From Laccaria trichodermophora (taxonomy: Eukaryota > Basidiomycota > Agaricomycetes > Agaricales > Hydnangiaceae): 64,000 nucleotides of DNA. Each line of letters starts with the position of its first letter. Within the stretch, counting starts at the first letter, position 1. The translations under genes and the position numbers were made by a program. Shown in pieces: positions 44,642-56,769 of the stretch. The notes under the pieces were generated by a model. It saw only the letters and a list, made by a program, of their open reading frames with translations, had not been told where the DNA came from and did not search any database. Location: contig JACTVC010000014.1 in assembly GCA_018417955.1 (NCBI GenBank), positions 248,001-312,000 on the forward strand. The letters are read 5' to 3'.

Positions 44642-47180
44642 TATTTACATCTGCTCCATTTTTCAGTAGGTCAAGTGTACCTTTGATCAGACAAGCTTCA
44701 CATGTATAATACAGTGATGGCAAGTGTTCAGCAGCATTCCATATATCAAAAATCTCAACATAGTTAACAAAAGCAGGATTGTCAGGTAACAAAAGCTCCA
44801 TCATTAATTCTAACAGAGATGATTCTTGAGATTCATCATCATTACTAGATTGTACATGGAATATCCAGTTTTCTGCTGCATACACCAGAAGAGGAAAATC
44901 TGCAGCAGATTCTTGAGCATCATTATTATTACTATATTGTTTGTCCCATATCCAGTCTCCTGCTGCATACCTCCTAAGAGCAAAATCTGCATGTTTTACT
45001 ACTTCCTGTGTTTTAAATTGCAGAAGGTATGCAAGACAAGTCTGAGATATTATAGAATGAGAGAGCTCTTGGCTCAAGCTGAGAGCTTTTATTTTCTTAT
45101 TATGATGTTCTTCAACATACTTAGACAAGAGATATTCTTTGATGGAGAAGTGTGCAAGCTTGATTGTATCTGTTTTATGTTTAGTCTTTACTTCAATGGC
45201 CAGTGGAATATTAAAACATACATCCTGATTCAACAAAACTGGGGCACATCTTCAAAACATCTGAGATATCTTGAAGTTCATTTTCACATGCAAATTGTGG
45301 TCCATTTTCAGCTGCAAGATCAACAGTTACAATTGCAGCAAGTTCTTTCAATGTCATTAAATGAACAGCAAAACATAACCACAGCAGAAATGTTTTAGTG
45401 TGGCCACAGTCTCTCTTATCAATCCCCAGCCAGATTCAGTCATATGTCTCATCCAAACCTTCAGGTAGATTGTTTAGCTGTTCTCTGATCGCCTTCCAAG
45501 TTTGGCATTTCTTAAGCTCCATTAGCTGCAAAGCAACCCATCGAAACCTGCATTGAATTTAGCAAATATTGTGTCATTCAGGCACTAAGTAAAAAACATA
45601 CATTCCATCTGCTTTCTTTATCAATGTTGACTTCATTTCATCCTGAATCTCTTTATTCCACTTCTGCCAGTGAGAGTCATTCAGAAGCTCATAGTCAAGA
45701 TAGGCCACAATATTATGGTTTCCAGATGCTTTAACCAGATCAACACACAAGTAAGAATCAAATTTGTCACTGATCTCTTTTTCTGGCTTGCTAGTAGCAA
45801 TCAAGTGCAGTCTGACATTTCTATCCTTATGCAAGATAACAGTGTGAACCCAGCCAAGCACCTTATCTCTTTCAGAGCATTCATCAAGAGCATCCAAAAT
45901 AATATATGCAGAGTTAAAGCCACCAATTATCTTTTGGAGAACATTATGAAGATCATCAAGAGATGGCTGCTGATAGCCTCTGCCACAGTGAGAGTACAAG
46001 TTTGCCAAGACTTCTGGTACACCATTGCCACATTTCAATGAGAATTGCCAAATAAGTGATTGAATCAGTTTATCATGCAGCTGTAATTCCTTTTGAGAGT
46101 CCCTGCCATCAAAAAAGAAATAAGCAGTTGCAAGAGATGATTGTGTTTTGGAAAGATGATTTATGATGGAAGAGCTGATTAAACTTTTTAGTTCACTCCT
46201 GACACAATAAAGTAGGTAAACTAGTTACCTTAGAATGGTTTTACCACATCCAGCTTGACAATTGATAAATTCAGAGCCTAAACCTGTATTCATAAACAGG
46301 TAACTTACATTTTCCTTTAATCCAGAGAAAGCTGGCCTCTGCCAGCCACTTGGAAAGGCTCCCCCCTTCAAGAAACCATGAGCAGGAGTCTGGCTGACTC
46401 TTTAAAATTGTATATGCTGCATGGTGATTTCTAGAACTGTCAGATGGGGAAAGCCATGCATGAATGTTGCTGACTGAAGTAATCAGAGAGGTTAGTTCAA
46501 GTGATACAACTATAATTGGCATATATATCTACCAAGTTGTTCATCCTCAATTATTCTTCAAGTAATTTGAATACCCAAATCCAGAACTATTGAACAAAAT
46601 ATTTATTGTCATCAACAGCATATTGTGATTATTACACACCTTCATTGATGACTTGTTGAATGATAATACCTGTTGAAATGCAGGTGAACATCTTAAACAT
46701 GAGCTTTTATAAATTAACATACCTTGGTTGGAGCCAGTATTTACAATCTGAACCCTCCCAAAATTATTCATGACACCAACTTCATGGTTAGTTGAATGAC
46801 CTGCATGGCAAGCTTGCATCTGATATAGACCATAATAATTTATTGTAGAAATTACCTGCTGACTGTAACCCTGGATCTGCAATGGGAAGATTGGATGAAG
46901 GTGTGGTCAAGATGCATGGGCCAGATTTCAGATGATCTATGTCAGAGCTGTCAGTAACTTGGAAAAGCAGAATTTTGAGCAGAACAGACCAGTCAAGACA
47001 GGGAAAGGCTGTTGCAAGAGCTGAGTCACATATGGATGTCCAGCCTGGTCACCTACAATGGATGAAGATCAACATTGACTCCATGCACAAAGGAGTTGTC
47101 AGGTATCTCACCAGTGACAGCCATTCCTGCATCAACCATGTGGATGGCTGAGGATGGAGTACCCATGATGGGTGGTGCAG

Positions 47181-47475
47181 TGTTGGAGATTTATTTCTTT
47201 TGTCACAACCAGCCAAGATAGGGACAGCACTGAATCAGCATTCTAACCAGTGCTAACCATTGAAAGTTTTCTATTTTTCCATTTTTTAGCCCAAAATTGG
47301 CTACAATCACACTGGAACCCCCACTGCCACCTGTTGCAACCAGGTTGCCACCCTGGATGGGACCAAAATTGTAACCAAAAACTCTTTGGTTGCTCCTAAT
47401 TATAATGGCAATTTTGATAGGAATGTCCACAACAAGTTAGAACCAGTTGTGATGCCAAATTAGAAAACTCCAACA
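47181..47475. mobile_element. Short insertion (295 bp) in exon 1 of the right NLR copy
   Basis: Compared with the left copy (21140-21175), the right copy has 295 extra bases. They are bounded by TGTTGGAG at the left and its complement CTCCAACA at the right, with a second paired stretch just inside (TCACAACCAG against CCAGTTGTGA). This looks like a MITE. No target duplication could be fixed by eye. Confidence 0.55.
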
Positions 47476-47595
47476 AGAACTGGTGCCAGCTGCACCAGTA
47501 CTGTCATTTGTGGATCGAGGTATCAGCAAGAGCAATCTTGGTTTCTTAAGACTAGACAGCCATTCCAATGAAGATTCTTTCCATTTGTTCAACAT

Positions 47596-48553
47596 TGTAA
47601 ACAAGATGGAAGTTGAGAGAAAAGACAAAGCTTGTTTTTTATGTATGGCAAGAGGTGTCAGATCTGCCAATCATGGCTGTCTATGATGTTACACAAATGT
47701 GACAATCAGCAATTTCCGTAAGTCAGCACATCAGCGGCAATGATGATCAGCGTCTTGTCAGCATCTCAGCAGTTTTCAAATGAACATCTAATTTATTCAG
47801 AAGGTAGCTCAATAACAGCTGGAAAGAGTGGTTTAAATGGGGTGTTACATTCATTACAATTAAAACTATTATACAAAGTTAAAGGAAGTAAATGAGACAT
47901 CTGTTGTGCACATGTGAGATGGGATGGATAGTAGCTAAAGGATGGTTACATACTTACCAAGAGATTTTAATTTACATCTGGTACTTTCTTGAGAGGAAGA
48001 CAAAAATGCACCTCCTGGTCATAATTGACGAATTCATTGCATTGTGAGGAAGAAATTTGACGAGTGCCCTTGGAAGCACCTCCGATTTTCTTGAGAGGCT
48101 GATTTTCTTTGTTGTAAGTTGTAAACGATTGGTGAGAATTTGAAAGTGAAGGGATATGTGCAGAGAAAGAATATTGTGGGAGTACATTATTGACATTATC
48201 AACGCGCCATGATAAGAGAGGTATGTCGAGAAGGATGCGTCTTTAGTGAAAGCGCGTTCGCGTTATGTTGGTGAGTTTCGAGGCAAATGTCGCTGGCCTG
48301 CCGTCTACCAAACATACCACGCAAATTGCTATATTTGGGAGGGGTCCCCCTACCCTCCCCGTCACATCACTGACAGCCAGATCTGACGCCTCTTGATGTA
48401 CGGCGTTACCTCCAAATAAGCGTCATGTGTCTCCATCTCAAGCGTAAGTAATCCCAACGAATATCCAAACGCAATTCGCCCAAGGCCTGCACTTTCTCCC
48501 CCCGCACTCTATCAACGAACATTCCGAGTCCCCCAGGCAAAAAGTGCACCACG
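47596..48553. other. Transition between right NLR copy and block B
   Basis: 47600-47690 is the inverted, CG-poor counterpart of 20890-21020 (a decayed gene X part, peptide NKMEVERKDKA). Beyond about 47700 the match ends and no gene is recognised. CG content rises after about 48000 and is normal from 48200. Confidence 0.5.
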
Positions 48554-48906
48554 AAGGCATCGTTCATGTCCCACAGACCTGGAACCCACGGGATGGATGG
48601 TCGTTAAATCAGCGACAATGCGGAGCGCGCTCTTTAGGCAGGTAGGAAGGGTGCTTATTGCGGTGGGGCGCGAGAATGTACGTTATTCTTTTGCGCGTTT
48701 GTCTTCGGCACTCTGATTGTAAAATGGTGTTCTCAAAGCCCCTCGATATCACCGGCATCCACGGCGAAGTTACTTACTCGGACGTTCCCTTGACCTCGGC
48801 CTCCACGTTCATTTTGTCTCTCGACTTAAAGCAACGACCTTTGCCGAATAGAATCCTTCCGACCTTGGGTGCGTTTCTCACCTCAATGGTTCAAATCGTT
48901 CCCTAA
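48554..48906 (+). pseudogene. Gene X copy at the start of block B
   Basis: This is the uninterrupted counterpart of 1719-1896 plus 11288-11520. It shares GCATCGTTCATG, AAATCAGCGAC(A/G)ATGCGGAGC and then VCLRHSDCKMVFSKPLDITG and TYSDVPLTSASTFILSLD. It covers the spot where the outer hAT element sits in block A; about ten extra bases (near GGCGCGAGAA) lie by the site. The frame before 48658 is not continuous, so this copy is probably also a relic. Confidence 0.6.
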
Positions 48907-48929
48907 CACGTCTTTGTTCATATTTCAGG

Positions 48930-51180
48930 ATGCAAGTACCTCCCTGTGAATACTCATACACCTCGATGGGTTTCCTCGCGCACTTTCATGATGGGCATTC
49001 ATTCACCGCCTCTCAAGAGTCAAGAATCGTGATTAGAGAAACACGAACACGAGCGCCCCCGCGGCAAAGCCACCTTCTCTCAAACATCCGAGCTTTCTCT
49101 ATTTCCAGTATCTCAGCTGATGGTATGTGTCATTTGAGATGATGTCGTATTGTCCCTTAATATTCTATAACTGCGAAGACGCATCTACTTTTTACGAACG
49201 ACTGGTTTGTGACCATCGTGAAAGCTCTTTGTGACTGGCGCTCTCGGCAGGAAAACAGGGATGATGGGTGGACGTGGACGGCTGTCGGAGTGATTGGTCG
49301 GTTCGATTCTTTATAATCTATCTTGCTCGCATTACAGGCTGACACCGCGTGCAGCTGCCCTCGCAATTCAATCCACTTCGAAGTTGCTAAAGGCAACGCC
49401 CGATACGCCAGTTCAAGATTTTCAAGACCTAAAGCGAACCTCTAGCCCAAATTCGGTGTCTAGCAGACGGATGGATATCCAGCATGTTCAGCGGTTACCC
49501 TGACCTGCACCTTCGATGCCCTTGGAGCGCAGAACATCATCTAATCGGAGTCTGTGGAGCCTCAATGATCGTTATATATGACGAGGCTTCTTCTAGGTGG
49601 TTTAAGATGCCTGCAAAGCTCGGAATGTTTATCTTCCCTTCACTGCACATTCTCGAGTCGGATCGACACGATACCTTCTTCCTGTGAAGCCTCGACGTTC
49701 GTTATCAACTCCAAATTGATTCCAATATGACGACGCTTATTCTACGTGGTTTAGGATGCAAGGACCTATCAACTCCTGCAAAGCTCGACATGTTCACACC
49801 CCCTTCATTGCACGCCCCAAAGTTCGATTGACGCCTTCTCCTAAGACGAACTCCCATCCCATCCGCTAGACTTCAAGAATTCAACAATCGGGACCAAATG
49901 ATGCTTTGAAAGGCACCAGCGCCCATAGAGGACGTCTAGGGGTTGAGAAGCGGACGGAGAGGATGGGGTGGATGGGGATGACGACAAAGTATGGGAAGTT
50001 CTGTAAATCCAAACGTGCATGAGGCAACGGCGAGTCTGGTGCCGCTACTACTCCGTCCAACAACGACTACGACGATGTCCGTAAGCTTGAAGGACGCAAG
50101 CCCAAAGTCGCTGATCTCGCTCGCAAACCTCGCGCCTCAACTAAGGATGCCCAAACCTGACTCTGGTGAAGACCTCGAAGCCCCATCTTTCGACCGACCT
50201 TGCCAGGCGCTAATTTGGAAGCGCCAGCACTCTCTACGTCGCGTCAGGAAGGGAGAGGAAGGGGAGAAGTCGTTGCTCCAGCATCACTTTATGCCATTTC
50301 AACAACAATGCCGGAAGAGCTCCCTGGTCGCAAGTTATGTCTTGTCATTTACAAAATGGCCCTTGCCGATTTCGAATAGTTGTGTAGGACGGCGACAGGA
50401 GTTGAATCCTTTTCGTAAGCCCTGTCCGGTCCTCGAATTCTTGGCTCATAAGATTCCTTTTCACAGTCACTCTCTCCCATCGCAGACTAAATGGATCTGG
50501 GAATTTCAATAAAAAATTGACGCGTTGCTGGTCGTTTTTGGGTATCGTCCTCCAAAATGCGACAAATCAACTGTCTGCCCCTACTTATCCACAATTCTGC
50601 GAGAAATCCAGTCTTTGCGGAGTGTTGTGTTGAGATCCACTCCCGCGACCTTCTCGATCCGGTGAGCCTCACACAACTCAAACAGACGCGTAAGTAGCTC
50701 ATCATCTCCTTTATAGCCCGGTCCAGGTGTATTCAAACTCAGGCCTGCCTCCAAACTCGTCGTTTCACGTCAAGCATGCAAGAACAATTGAAGCGTGTAC
50801 TCGATCAACGGACGAACAAGCGCATACTACCAGATTCAACGTCACCCAAAGTACTTAGCACCACTTTTGATTGCAAACGACTCCTCACTTTCAGGTTTGT
50901 CTCACTCATTCGAACCTCCCATCTTGAAGCTCGTCTTACGCGTTCTTGACAGGGTAAAATCGAGTCAATCGCGCAAATGAAACCCAAGGCGCAAACTGAG
51001 CGTGAAGATGGGCTGCTCCAGTACCACGAAGACATCGTAGGTAGCTGAGAATGCGACTAGCCTACCTATCGACGGAACCCTTGTCAAGATAGATCGCATC
51101 AGCTTAGCTAGACAGACTCCGCCTCGTGGAGGAAGTGGATTACTTTGGAGGCGGATTTCACGCGATTGAGGGATGAGCAC
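48930..51180 (+). pseudogene. Unrecognised multi-exon gene, block B copy (decayed)
   Basis: Counterpart of 11521-13400. The frame at 49991-50512 contains SLKDASPKSLISLANLAPQL and GEDLEAPSFDRP. Further exon-like pieces include FDCKRLLTF-like sequence near 50870-50930. The copies differ by frameshifts and in-frame differences, and neither gives one plausible spliced product by eye. No domain is recognised. Confidence 0.4.
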
Positions 51181-51837
51181 ATGCGACCACTGTTTAGAGT
51201 TCGGCAGCGGCCTCTGAGGTGGCAGAGGTATCGGTGTGAAGGGGAAGCTTGCGAAAGGGCATGCAGAAGGGGGGGAAAACGTATCTCTCTAATTGCTTTC
51301 TAACACGATAACATTGATCTATGCCTTACTTGGTAGATGCGTGAATATCTTTTCGTGACATTACTAGCACATATTTTTTAGCTTGAAGCATCAGACGTGA
51401 GCAAGAGGTGCTGGTTGTTGGGGTCGTGACTTTTGTGATCGCGCATATACTCATCACTCACCACGACGTGACGACTCATGCAGCGTACGTTCCTCGAGCC
51501 TGTCTCTTCTAGTACTAAAAACTGACGGTAGAATACGGACTATAGACGTCCTAGGCGCGTAGATCTTATCCGCGGTTCTCATCACACCACTCGCACCACA
51601 CTGGCAAGATCAAACTTCAAAGCCACACCCCACCGTGAAAAGAGTCAACCCGCTTCACCCCTCTCAAGAAATTAATGGCCTACCACCTCTTAAGCGCGCT
51701 AACGTACCTCCAACATCCATCTCGAAAGATCGCACATTAAGCTCATTAATTTTTCTGACCATCCTTGGACTTAGAGGAGGAGGACGATAGAGAAGAGATG
51801 CAATAGCGAAGGGGAGGACAAGTACAAAGGAAGAGAG
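51181..51837. other. Intergenic stretch of block B
   Basis: No gene seen. It corresponds to 13500-14220 in block A with indels. Confidence 0.5.
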
Positions 51838-53692
51838 GTGAAGATTGGAGGTCGAACAGGCGGTTCAGGCAATCCACGAAGCCGTCGAGCTCCTGCAAGC
51901 GCGTCATCCCGTAACAGGTCGAGTGCAGCCGGCATTGCCAAACTGAAGCTTATGCGCGAAGGTGTCGGCAGCACAGAAAATGGAGAGGAAGAACAACTAA
52001 AGCCAGCTATCCCGAAGAATACTTATGCCTTTCCCCGAGCACAAGCCGAGTACCTTTCCGTTCAACCAGGGCCCGCTATCTCCACCTCCCACATCATGCA
52101 TAACGCAGAGACGTATCCAAAACATCTGGAGACGCACTCGATCTCGCAGACTACGCCCGCACCCTTCGCATACGACAAACGGAGGACCCGTACCCACCGT
52201 TTAACCGCCCCTCATATCCCTCCCCATCCTCCTTCCCAACACTCCCAAGAACGCATCACACACCACCATGGACAAGCCCAAGTTCCCCAGAGGACCCGTA
52301 CCCACTCTTACCGCCCCTCGTATCCTTCCCCATCCTCCTTTGCCATTACTCACAAGCGCCCATCACACCCCACCGTAAACAAGCTCAAGTCGACCACCGA
52401 GCTTTATTTCACAGCCGACGCTCACGTCGATGGCTACGCATTCAACGGGATCCACGTAGTAGTCAAAGACCGACGTCACTGCCGCCGACTCCGCACGCTA
52501 GCGCGGTTGATATCGCAGACCAACAACATCCAGACATCGACATCTCCCAGTCTCCTGCTTGGTCTCGGAGCTGGTACCATCCCCCACCCAACGACGACAA
52601 ACCCCACACCACCACTTCGACGATCTACACATCTACACTCTACACACCCATTCCTCGATCCTACCTTTACAACTCCACTCGCAACAACCGAGCTTTGACC
52701 CAACTTACGTCCCCTCAACACCCCTCCTCAAAGAAGAGCGCCTTCACATGCTCGAGGGCAAATTCGGCACAACCAAATGACGATCAAGCGATTTCTTAGA
52801 TGAGAATGGAAACCAACCCGACGCGAAAGGCAACCTCGTGACGCAAGACGTCTTGCACTGATCATGAGGATGGTGCAAATCCTTATGGCGGGTACAGCGG
52901 CGGTTCCGAATATATGCGCTGCCATTGTCATTGAAACAACCTCTCCACCTCCACCCGCCGACAAACCCGCTGCGTTCGTTTTATACACCCCCTCCGTCCT
53001 CACCCTCCTTCTCCTTCCAATTATGGTGCTGTTCCCCGGCGAAAAAAGGGGAAAGACGTCAGGAATCCATTGTTAGGGAACGGCATGATGGTCCTGCCCA
53101 TTCCTGGGGGGAAGAAGAATGGCGGAGGCGGCGGGAAACGGGGGAAGAAGGGTGGGAAGGGCAAGGGAGGAGGAGGAGGAGGAGATGTGCAAGTCAAGAC
53201 CCACATCCCTTTTAATTTCAGCCACGACCACGAGGACGACGAAGATAACAACGAAGGACCAAATGACGACGACGCTGGTATGCCAGGCGGCTTTTCCATT
53301 CCCAAGCCATGTAGTAAAGGTAGGGGACGACACCAACGCAGACGCGGGATACTTGCCGGGCTAGCAATGGAAGAATCATGGCGCCATGCACGAGGATGGG
53401 CCAAGAAGCTTGCAGTAGTTGACGTGGTGGCTAGTGTTGTGGGGAGGTGTGTTTGTGTTGATTTTGTTGGGTAGGAGGTGTCCTAGTGGTGCGTTTTCGG
53501 GGTGGTACGTCTTATTCCTATCTTCTCTCATTGGTGAAGTGTGTGATGCTGACAGATTCCCTTCCTTTTGCATGGATACAGGTGCATCGCATACAATGTC
53601 TCCTCAGCCGCTGCATGTCTTTTATGTGTTGCTTTTAGTGTGTTTTTTGATGTCAAGGATTTACATGCTAGTAAGGTTTCGCGGCGGACTAG
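51838..53692 (+). pseudogene. MARVEL-like membrane protein gene, block B copy
   Basis: The same protein as at 14220-15873. An N-terminal Pro/His/Thr-rich part has an internal tandem duplication of about 100 bases near 52180-52370 (GAGGACCCGTACCCAC twice). Then come HVDGYAFNGIHVVVKDRRHC, FLDENG, a membrane segment near 52980-53040 (PAAFVLYTPSVLTLLLLPIM), a Gly/Lys-rich linker, and WRHARGWAKKLAVVDVVASV. After an intron the end reads CIAYNVSSAAACLLCVAFSV then FFDVKDLHAS, with stop TAG at 53690-53692. The C-terminal exon is cleaner than in block A, but frames still break in the 5' half, for example at the stop after PLATTEL near 52698. Confidence 0.5.
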
Positions 53693-53779
53693 ATGATGAA
53701 GATGACTCGACCTCTCTTTGACAAAAGATGGACTAGATACTTCCAAATTGTCTAACCATCTGTTTCGTTACTGTCCATT

Positions 53780-54242
53780 CCGGAACGCTGAATCGTAAAT
53801 CGTAGCTGACGCCCCTATTGACTTCCCTCCCCACCCATAGGGGCACTTTACTCGGGGACGTGGTGCGCCGTTCTCGACATAATTATCCGTTGAGTTGCCT
53901 TGCAAGCAACACGTTCGATTGCGACTCACGATAGCCCACTGGCAACACTAGCACCACCCTGTCCAGACCTGACACAAACCACGGGTGAAGCAGTGCATCA
54001 GCAGCCTGGGGAGGCTTGGAAGCGTGGTAGTCGAGGAAGTCGGAGAGGAGGGGTAGCCGAGGAAGTCAGAGAGGGCTAAGGGTTCAGATGCGGACGGAGG
54101 AGGCAGGGAGGACAGGGAGGAAGATGAGGAGGATGCAAAAGACTGGGACGAGAGACCGGACAAACATGTCTGAGGGATGGTGGATGAAGACGAAGAGGCG
54201 GCAGGAGTGTGTGTACGGTGAAAAAGCCAAGAGGGCTGGTGA
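53780..54242 (-). pseudogene. Kinase locus, 3' part, block B copy (cut off by KDZ element)
   Basis: Matches 16000-16415. It includes the sequence that in block A encodes the subdomain XI-like QAADALLHPWF on the minus strand (54000-54030 here). The match stops at GCTGGTGA (54235-54242), the target duplication of the KDZ-derived element, and resumes at 58902. Confidence 0.65.
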
Positions 54243-54890
54243 CACTTCAGGCAACCACCTAACCCTACCCTCTTAGGGTAGTTAGTCCATGCCAATATGA
54301 CTACCCTATGAGGGTCCAATACCATGGTGTGTCCCACCTATTTCATGGAGTCCCATGGTATTAGCCAGGTACTCCCATGGGAGTTCCATGGTATCTCCTA
54401 GGACTTCCAGATTCCTCTTACATTTCCTTGGGAGTCCCAAATATTATATTCCCTGGGATTCCTAAAGGTAAGGGACTCCCATCTGATTCTTTGGGACTCC
54501 CAGGTAGATATGTCCTATTCCCTGGGACTCCCCAGGATGAGGGACTCCCATTTGGTTCTGGGACTCCCAAGTATATATGTACCTAAATTTATCCTCTGGG
54601 ACTCCCATATATATATATGTACCTAAATTCATCCTCTGGGACTCCCAAGTATATATTTATTTAAATTCTAAATGTGCCTGTCAGCAGCAACAGCCAAGCC
54701 TTATGCTGTAACAGAGAGAAGGCTTGCAGTTTATAACAACCAAGACTTATACTATAACAAACTTATAATCACCAAGCCTTATATTATAGCAGAGAGAAGG
54801 CTTGAAACTTATAAATCTGACCAAGCCTTATACTATAACAAACTTATAAGGAACATTATACTATAGCAGAAGAGAAGGCTTGAAGCTTAT
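54243..54890 (+). repeat. Left terminal inverted repeat of the KDZ-derived element
   Basis: Pairs with about 58355-58901. It begins CACTTCAGGCAACCACC. It has two or three tandem copies of TACCTAAATT(T/C)ATCCTCTGGGACTCCC near 54570-54640, where the right end has fewer. From 54690 on, a second repeat family (GAGAGAAGGCTTG, CTATAACAAACTTATAA) recurs several times. Confidence 0.85.
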
Positions 54891-55031
54891 AACATAGATT
54901 AGATTATATTGACCAGTGATAATAACAACCAAGATAACAAGAATGCCTTATACAATGAAGACTTAAAACTTATATAGACTATACAGCGATAAATAAGTTG
55001 CGTTCACATAAGTAAATAATTGCATGTCTAA

Positions 55032-56769
55032 CTACTGATAGTCCTCCCCACAGAAAGCATCTGCGAGGTCAATGGCCTCCAGGGTATCAATCAAATCAAC
55101 ATCAAGACTCTCTACATCAGACACATCCATTTCGTCTACCCCAATGGATGGTCCACATTCCTCTATATCATCGTAGTCACCATACAAATGAGAGGTGACT
55201 TGTGCGGTTCGGGCCACTGTAATCTCATTCTCTGTCGGACCCCAAGCTGGTACAATGGCGTTGGCAGGTAAGGATTGTAAAGACTTCTTCCATATTGACA
55301 GGATATGAAGAAGCTCATCCTTTCGTAATTGAAGCTGATAGCATAACTCCAATGAATCTAGGACAAAATGAGGTTCTGCAAAGTGTTGAAATAACAAAAT
55401 TACCAGTATTATCAAAGGCAGAACAGGTGATGTTCCACTCCTCTGAAAACCAACTTTGAAGCGCCGTACGTTCATGTTTGATGCAGTCTTCCTCTTCAAT
55501 GCACCTATCAAGCTCTAATTGCGTGCAGATTCCAGACCTTACAAGATTGTCGCAAAGCCACCGTGGTGGATCTGTTGTGGTGCCGTCGAGTGAATCTTCC
55601 AAGCCGGTATCCTGCCAAATTTCGTCATCAATGTCCAGCGCAAACAGACCCTTCATGACAATCTTGGATGGGCAGACTGAGCCAGCAGGCGCCTTGCACT
55701 GAGCTTTGAGCTGTAGCATTACATCACATAAATTGTTGTAGTCACGAGCAAGTTTTTGTATGCTTGGATCACGACGCTTCACAGAATCCTCAAGATGATG
55801 GTGAACTTTGCACTCTATTTTGAGGTACTAAGTAAACGCGGGGTGCAGAATGTTGAAAAGACTTACCGTTGACATGATTGCGATATGATCTTTTGATACA
55901 GTCAAGCTCAAACTTTCGGGAGCGCAGCCTTTCGCGCAAGCATAGCTTGAGGGCTCGGGCGTTCATCCTCGCCGCTATAAATGGGCTTCCTAGGAGCTTC
56001 TCAACCTTGGTTTTTTCTTGAACACCAAGAGCCGACTAGGAAGTGCGGACCCGACACTCTGCAGAGCTCAAGGCCTTCTGAGCTTCAGCTAGGTGCAGTT
56101 CTGTGTCACAAAGATGATAGTCCAAGACTGAAGGATCCAATATGATGTCTTCTTGCTCTTGGACATGCTTCCTCAATATGTCATGTGCTTTTCGAAGTCG
56201 AATTGCTTCAGAGACTGCATCCTTTCCCTGGTTCCTTGTCTGCCCTAAATAACTTATTAATGCTTGAAATTGGAATTTAGCATCAAACATACGTGGAAGG
56301 GGTTTCGTCTGAGCATGTACCTGCGCAGACCATTCATCCCAGAGAACATTTTCAGCAAATCCACATTCTGTGAGCACCACTTCAGCAGTGTATCGCTTTT
56401 CTTGGCAATGGCACGATTGGCAAAGTAGCCAGAGAGCCAGGCGACCAAGGCTATCCTTATCTGCTTGTTGAACTTGTCGATCGAGAGTGTATACACATTG
56501 ATGTGACTATTTAATAAATCCATCAGTTGATATATTGTTCCAGACGAAGAAAGACTTACCCCACATACACGTAAATACACAATTAACTTCTTGATAGAAT
56601 TCCAAAAGCGCTCGCAGCCTTCACCATTGGAGAGTCCAAATCCTTTGCACTTTCGAGGGTGGTATATTATCTGGCAAGGCCACTGATGTCTGAACGCGTG
56701 AAATACGGAGATGGCAAAGATCAAATGATGGAGGTATGCTGGACATACCTCTTCCCGAAACCCGCACAA
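55032..56769 (-). pseudogene. KDZ transposase, C-terminal half only
   Basis: From right to left: VFHAFRHQWPCQIIYHPRKC, then GFGLSNGEGCERFWNSIKKL (the conserved G.(S/T)(D/N)GE..ER.W motif of KDZ transposases) and YLRVCG. A 53-base intron follows (56507-56559). Next come ALVAWLSGYFANRAIAKKSD; MKRRDPSIQKLARDYNNLCD; GLFALDIDDEIWQDTG; PPRWLCDNLVRSGICTQLEL; and an acidic C-terminus ending FCGEDYQ. KDZ proteins are usually about twice this long. The zinc-binding N-terminus and most of the catalytic core, which should lie upstream of 56769, are absent; the opposite-strand gene occupies that space. This copy therefore could not move itself. Confidence 0.82.

Larger units (their letters stand above)
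43026..47595 (-). pseudogene. NACHT-ankyrin (NLR-like) gene, right copy, inverted and broken
   Basis: Start ATG at 47595 (MLNKWKESSLEWLSSL, aligned with the left copy). In order: AWLSPSDSSRNHHAAYTILK; the P-loop made by splicing WIKGK to GCGKTIL (46250-46315); a full NACHT segment including LHDKLIQSLIWQFSLKCGNG, IILDALDEC and LIATSKPEKEI; LAHFSIKEYLLSK; and three ankyrin repeats at 43346-43026. Faults: TGA at 45436-45438 where the left copy has CGA (TYDR); a 295-bp insertion in exon 1; and two MITEs between GADVNT and LQLASCQG. It carries a tandem duplication of about 30 residues not in the left copy (FALRRYAAGDWIWDKQYS before FPLLVYAAENWIFHVQSS). It lacks the expanded 198-bp array. Confidence 0.85.
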
